Shown here piece by piece: positions 6,828 through 11,929 of a stretch of 11,929 nt of DNA (positions are counted from its first letter, which is position 1; each line of letters begins with the position of its first letter). This DNA is from Saccoglossus kowalevskii. Taxonomy: Eukaryota > Hemichordata > Enteropneusta > Harrimaniidae. A model generated the notes under the pieces. The model worked only from the letters and a program-made list of their open reading frames with translations, searched no databases and was not told the DNA's origin. The stretch covers positions 741,223 to 753,151 of the forward strand of contig NW_003109083.1 in the NCBI RefSeq assembly GCF_000003605.2. The letters run 5' to 3'. The translations under genes were made by a program, and so were the position numbers.

Positions 6828-7070
6828 CTGTATTAATGCCATGATCCAGAAAGCAAATCTAACTTCAGTTCTTTCTTGTGCTTCAATAAGTGTTTCCATG
6901 GTTGTAAATGTTTGATCTGTGACACTGGGCGAGGTAATATCTCTGGCTATCTTGTCTGTATCAACACTTTGATTATATGATAAAAGAGGTGTACAGTCTT
7001 CGTTTAATAGAAAAGGTTCTGCTACAATAGGACTGATAAATGCACCAATACCATAGCAGAAATGAAGAGC
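6828..7070 (-). CDS. MFSD4A: MFSD4A-like exon: TM5, large loop, start of TM6
   Basis: This exon has 81 codons, phase 0 at both ends. The acceptor is TTTTATTCCAG before GCTCTTCAT, and the donor is ATACAG followed by GTATGG. Residues 1-20 (ALHFCYGIGAFISPIVAEPF) form the TM5-like segment, with the small-residue GIGAF.SP pattern of the family. Residues 21-70 form a hydrophilic loop with an N-glycosylation sequon NQS at 33-35 and a cysteine at 26. Residues 71-81 (RFAFWIMALIQ) begin TM6 and continue into the 5735-5828 exon. The family has an intron at the same place, just before the xLHF segment, which supports the acceptor. The open frame runs on upstream into intron, so the frame alone does not fix the boundary; the splice signals and the homology do. 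Confidence 0.88.
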
Positions 7071-7900
7071 CTGGAATAAAAACATAGTTAAACTACTGCA
7101 ATCTTGTACATTTAATGTGAATTTCAAAACAGTTGCATTAAAAATATTAAATGTTGTTCACGCATACCGTACTTGAATGAGTAGTTAAATTGTCAAAATA
7201 TTCATTATTGCAGCACTTATTGTATCTAAGGCCAGAGAAGACATCATCTAGAATCAGTAATTCGTTTTTAAGTCACACTGTTTTTCCTGCTGTACTGTGT
7301 GAAATTTAGGAATAGACCTAGACGTGATGGAAACAATCAAATCTGAACCTATATTACTGTTAAATACTTTATTTTAGCTGAAATTAATTAGAAGGAATGA
7401 TTCAGCGAAAACAGTGAAAATTAATTCCAAGCAAAAATACAGTAACATTTTTACAGTACCGGGTAGTATACATGTATGTATAAATCAAAAAATTTAGTGT
7501 TTATAAAAATATTCTCTGTATACATGTATAAACAATCGGTTTTTTTTTTTTTTAAATTAGGACCACCAAACACAAACGCACACAGTCGATGTTCAATTGG
7601 AATCGCTTCATAAATAACATAAGGATATATATTGATAGAAATTGATAGAAATATTTACATCATATGTCCCACTGTTACATACAGAGAACAGTGATTTGGT
7701 ATCATATGGTATTGTCGTGTTGGAAAGCAATGGAATTTGAGAGAGGAAAAGAACAGATTTTTACCGGACACAGGTGATGAAAGTAAAAGTACAGACAAAT
7801 ACATACAGTTGACACTGGAAGTATCGAGGGGTAAATTGCGTACGTGAGTGAAAATGCCAGAGTTTGAGACATACATGTACATATATCCATTGGCTAAATT
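7071..7900. other. AT-rich non-coding sequence upstream of the first visible exon
   Basis: This should be intron (minus-strand sense), since the exon at 6828-7070 starts mid-protein. No exon encoding the expected TM3-TM4 region was found. Contents include a repeat remnant at about 7365-7470 (AGCGAAAACAGTGAAAATTA, then TTTTTACAGTACCGG) and a poly-T run near 7538-7553. Several short open frames occur on both strands at 7650-7890, none recognisable. Confidence 0.55.
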
Positions 7901-7906
7901 CCAAAA

Positions 7907-8045
7907 CTAACTTTGTTGGCCATCATCTTTTTCTATTGCTTTGTTTTTAAGAGTAACCAAAACACTGTGACTTTTCTCTGCCTCCATTGCAATTGTCAGC
8001 AGTGAGAGCCGCAGGAAATGTCGAGAGCCCAGACATCGACACACA
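7907..8045 (-). other. GC-richer patch with a short ORF, possible first exon or repeat
   Basis: Against an AT-rich background, about 7960-8045 is richer in G, C and CpG. On the minus strand an ATG at 7987 in good context (GCAATGG) opens 26 codons, MEAEKSHSVLVTLKNKAIEK then DDGQQS, ending at TAG (7907-7909). A non-consensus GTTAGT just before the stop could act as a donor. An upstream untranslated region plus a first coding exon is possible, but no downstream exon joins it to the transporter. Another minus-strand frame and one plus-strand frame are also open here. Confidence 0.25.
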
Positions 8046-9420
8046 TGGAAGTACATAATTTAATGGAAAAACATCAAAAATATTTACACATAATTGGGAA
8101 ACAATATTCTATGTGTAAATGAATGAATTGCGTTTATTTCGAACTGCTCAGCTGTTCTGTTTTGATGACAGTTGTAATAACAGTGCCGCACATAGAGTGA
8201 AAATAAAAAATAACCCCAATCACTGAGTGATATTTTTATTTGAAACACTGTAATTACATGTGATATTTTCACTCCTACATGTATACAATGTAGCAATAAA
8301 AATCAGTTTATACACTTGCATGTATGACACTCATCAGCTACTTTGTATCTCAAAACTATAAAAAGCTCTAGATTATTTTACTGATTAATACACATAATTA
8401 CCATGGCTTAATAAAGACTGGATCATATCATGATCTCAAAAAAAGATTTATCACCAACAACAATTCAATGGTGGCCACATATATCTGTGCAGATTTTGTT
8501 AAATGAATTGAGATAATTACTTAACATAAAACCATGCAACAGATGGTGAATACATTTTATATTTATGATATAAAAAGATGAATATTAATATTTGTACCTG
8601 CTGTTACAACCATAACATATGCTGATATGTCCCGGGGTCACACAAATGATACAAATGCCAACACACTGTACATTTGTATGTATGTATAACTGTATTGTGA
8701 GGCTACATAAATATGACATCTACAATAAGTTTGATGGAGATACAGGATTATTATTGTTTTGTGAGGCAACAGCAGATACCAGTACACGTATATGGCATAA
8801 AAATCGATAAAAGAAAACAAGCCAAGAGAATTACACAACACAATCTAGTATAGACAGTTATCAAAATATGATTGAACGGGGAATTGGTTATATAACAAGC
8901 AATTTTGACGCATATTAGTTGCCAAATGCTGGGAATTCGATGGCGTACTTTTGTGAGACACTACACTCTCAAGCATAAAATAGCAGAGTTACATGTACTC
9001 TGTATGTGGTAAAATATGTCATGTTTTAATAATAAAGTAGACAACGCAATTTTTTATTTTGTATGCATTTCTATATGGTTACTTCTAGTATCTATTACAT
9101 CTATTACAGATGCGCCTCTAATGGAGTGAATATGGTACCTTCTATGCAACACATGTAAGCGTGATCAGGCCCATGCAAAATACACACATGCATTGATTTT
9201 GGAAAACAAACAGATTGAAGATTTTTTTCTACCATTTCCGGCTATTATATATGTAAAGGACTGAGGGACTGTGACCTAACACTGAATCATTTAGGGTAAT
9301 TTTTTGAACATAACATTTTATATGTAAGTGCATACATTTCTAATAAAGCAAATATAGTAAATGTACATGTATAGAACACACAAATACTATGAAAGAAAAC
9401 ATCCACGATAGTGATAAAGT
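8046..9420. other. Non-coding AT-rich sequence with small repeats
   Basis: No supported gene. It includes two further fragments of the GTATTTGCTCTATTAGA repeat family (about 9105-9135 and 9339-9360). A plus-strand open frame ends at 8810 with a WD40-like string, described under findings. Candidate minus-strand splice borders near 8598 do not enclose a family-like sequence. Confidence 0.5.
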
Positions 9421-9450
9421 AAGAGAAAATATGTCTTTTTATCTAGCAGG

Positions 9451-9568
9451 TTAATTTAGCTAATATAGCTAATCTGTAATTTCAAGATGTAGCTAATTTA
9501 AGTATAATTTAAGTATATTAAGAAAGTATATTCTCTTGATGTAATTGTTGACACTTTAGCTAAATTAA
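9451..9568. repeat. Inverted repeat TTAATTTAGCTAA with internal TAGCTAAT repeats
   Basis: TTAATTTAGCTAA (9451-9463) has an exact reverse complement at 9556-9568. Between them, TAGCTAAT and ATTTAAGTAT recur in tandem fashion. It looks like a decayed palindromic element; no target duplication was established. Confidence 0.65.
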
Positions 9569-9874
9569 GACTGTTAATTCGTGCATTGTGTCAAATTCAC
9601 TAGATATTTCAATGTGTTTTACAGTATTCCTTCGCATTCAGAGCACATAATATAAGGTATATATAGTGAGTATATTGTCTTCCATCAAACTTAATTGATA
9701 TAAGGCAATTAAGTAGCATATGGAGTATACTCAGATTCCATTTATGATAAAATCAGTTAGCACAGTCACACCTGCTGTACAAGTACTATATATGGCTTAC
9801 AACTCGTAAACCCACGTCCTAATGGATAGGAACTCTCGGATACACTCAACTAATTTTTTTTTAGTTGGAGTTAA

Positions 9875-10011
9875 TTTTCACTGAAAAAACATTTTAGCTG
9901 GTTTGTAGTAAATTTATTTTCACTGATTTTTAAAGAGTTTAATGCAAAATATACGAAAAAGGGTATTTTTGCTGGATTTATTTCTTCAGCTAAAATAGCA
10001 AAAATAAATTT
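9875..10011. repeat. Palindromic repeat with two interleaved inverted pairs
   Basis: ATTTTAGCTG (9891-9900) pairs with CAGCTAAAAT (9987-9996), and AAATTTATTTT (9910-9920) pairs with AAAATAAATTT (10001-10011). The TTTTCACTG motif appears twice (near 9876 and 9918), linking it to the palindromic family seen at 6211-6330. Because the pairs are interleaved, the structure may be two overlapping or rearranged copies. Confidence 0.6.
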
Positions 10012-10831
10012 ATCAGAAAATAAAGTATTATACAGTAATCTGTATTCTGCAAATGTTGATAAAATAATGAAACTGCTGGCAATAACATATTAACATAAAT
10101 GGAACTAATTTGAATGAATTTTCTCAAAAATACAGAAAACATTTTCACTCTGTTGTTGAACTATTTGCATATAATATAAAAAACTTCATAAAATCAACTG
10201 CAATATTTAGATTTAGCTAAAACAAATAGTGTTGCTTTCATCATCATTTGAAAATTTATCATCACACAGACAGGTAATTAAATTAAATATCATGAAAGTA
10301 TATGTTTGGGCAAGGATTTAACAAGATAAGTGTCTGCAACTTTCATAACCATGTTCACAAGAAGAAAACTCAGATGATCTGCAAACATTTGAAAGCGACT
10401 CCATTCCATGTATGCCAATCATAGGTACATGTAGCTCACAGAACATACTCAATGCTTAGAAATCCTTGAGATTATCATTGTGTTTTTGAACGTGAAGACA
10501 TACGGTCCGAGATGAACACAAACTATTTCTTTCAAATACTCAATAATTTGCATTAGGATTTCCAGAGATTTTTGGTTTATTATTATATGGTAGTTATTAA
10601 AATACCAGTACCAGAATTTATGTTCAAATATATTGTAGAGTAAAAGTAGTAAAAATTGATGCATAATCTCAAGAGGAATAACAAAACCTGTTATGTACAA
10701 GAATCTCAATTCTGGTATATTTTCCATAACATTGTTACTAGTACATATACCTATACATCCGTCTGAATAGATGTGAAGAAACGTTTAGCTAAACTACTGC
10801 TTTCAGAGTTATGAGCATTTTTTTTACTCAA
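10012..10831. other. AT-rich non-coding sequence, no gene supported
   Basis: A 92-codon minus-strand frame with an ATG (10727 down to 10449) is dominated by AT-rich codons and hydrophobic residues, has no known motif, and no splice or promoter support. Nothing else recognisable was found. Confidence 0.5.
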
Positions 10832-10835
10832 TTAA

Positions 10836-11036
10836 CCTTTTCACCACCAGACTTTCTTGCCCAAATTTATCTGTACTTTTTTCTATTATTCTTCAATATT
10901 TCTGGAAATGAATCATAATTTTCAAGACAACAGAGAAAACTTGAGACAATTTTCAGTTTTAACTCAAAATATTTTGCTATTTTTGTCCCAATCTTTTGTG
11001 AATTTGTGATGAAAAGAGGAACTGGTGGTGAAAAGT
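10836..11036 (-). mobile_element. TTAA-flanked MITE, copy B (piggyBac-like ends)
   Basis: This 201-bp element is bounded by TTAA on both sides (10832-10835 and 11037-11040). Its ends are inverted repeats: CCTTTTCACCACCAG on the left and CTGGTGGTGAAAAGT on the right. Its reverse complement aligns with 2458-2657, so the two copies lie in opposite orientation about 8.2 kb apart. Intact TTAA flanks on both sides make this the better copy for defining the family. There is no coding capacity. Confidence 0.87.
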
Positions 11037-11040
11037 TTAA

Positions 11041-11835
11041 CGTAGATGAGAAATAGCCATGTATGTTTGGTATGTTAGACATGCTAGAAGGACCATCTAA
11101 GACATGTATTTTTGAAGTATAATGAATAACTTATATTATTGCAAGTAGCAAGTACTGTTACAGTAGCTACCAAGAAAAGTAGTGATTAACATGTTCAGTG
11201 GCCAGAGTACTAACAGAACTTGTTGATGAACTTGTGATGGAATTTCCTCACTCATACATGTACAAAGAAACAATCAGTCAAAGTTTTAATGTGTCATTGC
11301 TAATTGGAATATATTGTCAGGTGAAAGTTAGTCTGATTATACAGTCAGTTTTTGTTGCATTATATTTATGTTGATCAGCTGATGAGGTCAAACAGAATAC
11401 AATAACCATGCATGTACATTTTTATATCATGATTATCCATTCACTGCATGGACCGAACCAGACCGAACATCTGCCATTTTGATTTTGAACTTGAATTTTT
11501 TTTATAGCTCAATGTCAAAATACCGATCTCTCAGAAAAGAAAATGGCATTGAGATACCTTACTTCATCAAAATTGACCATCATCTAATGTGTATTACACA
11601 TTATTAGGTGTTGAAATTCACGCACATTTACTACTTGCTACTTTCAAGGGTTTGTCAGTTCTCACATTTACAGTGTCTCATTAATGGATATGTCTGACTA
11701 CTTAAAAACGAAGCACTACTGTAACAAAACTCTTTATATTTTGCTGAAGTTACTGTTCCACCAATAAATAAAAAAAAAAAATACCAGGTAAACATTTTGG
11801 GTACCCCATTTTTTTTTTTTAAATTAAAAATCATA
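11041..11835. other. AT-rich non-coding sequence, no gene supported
   Basis: No exon, RNA gene or complete element was recognised. Features are limited to short direct repeats (GCAAGTAGCAAGTACTG near 11141; GACCGAACCAGACCGAACAT near 11451) and poly-A and poly-T runs near 11767-11780 and 11809-11820. Confidence 0.5.
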
Positions 11836-11929
11836 CCCCAGACCATTCGTCCCGGTGTTATCGCTATCGCCACACAAGACTCCAGCTTGTCTCCTATACA
11901 ATTTGACTGCGCACATCTAGAAAGTAGAT
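11836..11929. other. GC-richer edge segment, possible exon or repeat start
   Basis: Base composition rises sharply after the poly-T run. On the plus strand a plausible acceptor (CATACCCCAG before ACCATTCG) precedes an open frame TIRPGVIAIATQDSSLSPIQ that reaches the window end. On the minus strand an open frame DKLESCVAIAITPGRMVWG is followed by GTATGA, a possible donor. Neither is recognised, and both strands being open argues that at most one is real. It could equally be the end of a dispersed repeat. Confidence 0.25.

Larger units (their letters stand above)
738..7070 (-). other. MFSD4A: Partial MFS transporter gene, MFSD4A-like (six exons, ends off-window)
   Basis: The six minus-strand exons listed separately join with GT-AG borders and phases 0, 0, 1, 0, 0, 1, 0 into one open frame of about 286 residues. 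Landmarks match the MFSD4A family in the right order: ALHFxxGIGAF.SP.VAEPFL, then FAFWIMALIQIPV, then YDGLQ..YGGYVYTY, then VYWGSFALGRL.SIPIS, then FGLFLSSIYPTALAWAE, then GAATGEM. MFSD4A and the related MFSD4B are multi-pass membrane carriers; sugar transport is known for relatives, but the substrate here cannot be read from sequence. The family is about 500 residues long, so TM1 to TM4 and the last TM segments plus C-terminal tail are missing. I prefer 4A over 4B because of the AEPFLLNEDC and FWIMALIQIPV segments. Introns are 999, 486, 2164, 1000 and 826 bp and hold most of the mobile elements. No start codon, stop codon or promoter of this gene is visible. Confidence 0.85.

Noticed and set aside
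8598-8640. Candidate minus-strand donor AACAGCAG|GTACAAA
   Set aside because: The upstream frames either stop at once or give no MFS-like sequence.
9772-9855. Candidate minus-strand exon ending PYIVLVQQ before a GTGTGA donor
   Set aside because: The only acceptor is preceded by a purine-rich tract, the peptide has no resemblance to the transporter, and the donor is poor.
10449-10727. 92-codon minus-strand ORF with ATG
   Set aside because: The composition mirrors AT-rich DNA, there is no recognised motif or splice or promoter context, and this length is not surprising in such sequence.

Overview
This is an intron-rich, AT-rich animal nuclear sequence. The organism is probably a marine invertebrate, plausibly a mollusc. 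That guess rests on the repeat style (GACGACGG-rich runs followed by an AGCT-bounded hairpin, and decayed palindromic elements rich in TTTTCACTG) and on the invertebrate-like divergence of the one recognisable gene. There are no bacterial features.

One gene can be supported, on the minus strand: the middle and C-terminal part of a major facilitator superfamily transporter that most resembles MFSD4A. Six coding exons join in frame with GT-AG borders, at (in transcript order) 6828-7070, 5735-5828, 5121-5248, 2783-2956, 1635-1782 and 738-808. Together they give about 286 residues, from the TM5-like segment ALHFCYGIGAFISP to the conserved GAATGEM segment. The first exon starts in phase 0 and the last ends in phase 0. 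By family alignment roughly 150 N-terminal residues and about 50 C-terminal residues are missing. The start should lie to the right of 7070 (no convincing exon was found up to 11929) and the terminal exon to the left of position 1. A seventh, possible cassette exon (6446-6517, 24 codons, phase 0-0) lies inside the TM6 region.

The introns carry most of the mobile and repetitive material. From left to right these are: a 157-bp tandem duplication with a GACGACGG run and hairpin (1-382); a 15-copy, 39-bp minisatellite (946-1530); a 200-bp TTAA-flanked MITE (2458-2657) with a second, inverted copy at 10836-11036; a 517-bp TIR element with TAA target duplication (3222-3738); a 1125-bp TIR element with perfect 32-bp TIRs and a 7-bp target duplication (3934-5058), holding a short acidic ORF; a palindrome at 5886-5953; an inverted-repeat element at 6211-6330; and a 28-bp minisatellite beside the cassette exon (6526-6684).

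The right-hand 4.86 kb (7071-11929) is mostly AT-rich non-coding DNA, either a long intron or upstream flank. It contains decayed palindromes, the second TTAA MITE, and two GC-richer patches (about 7960-8045 and 11836-11929) whose nature is unresolved.
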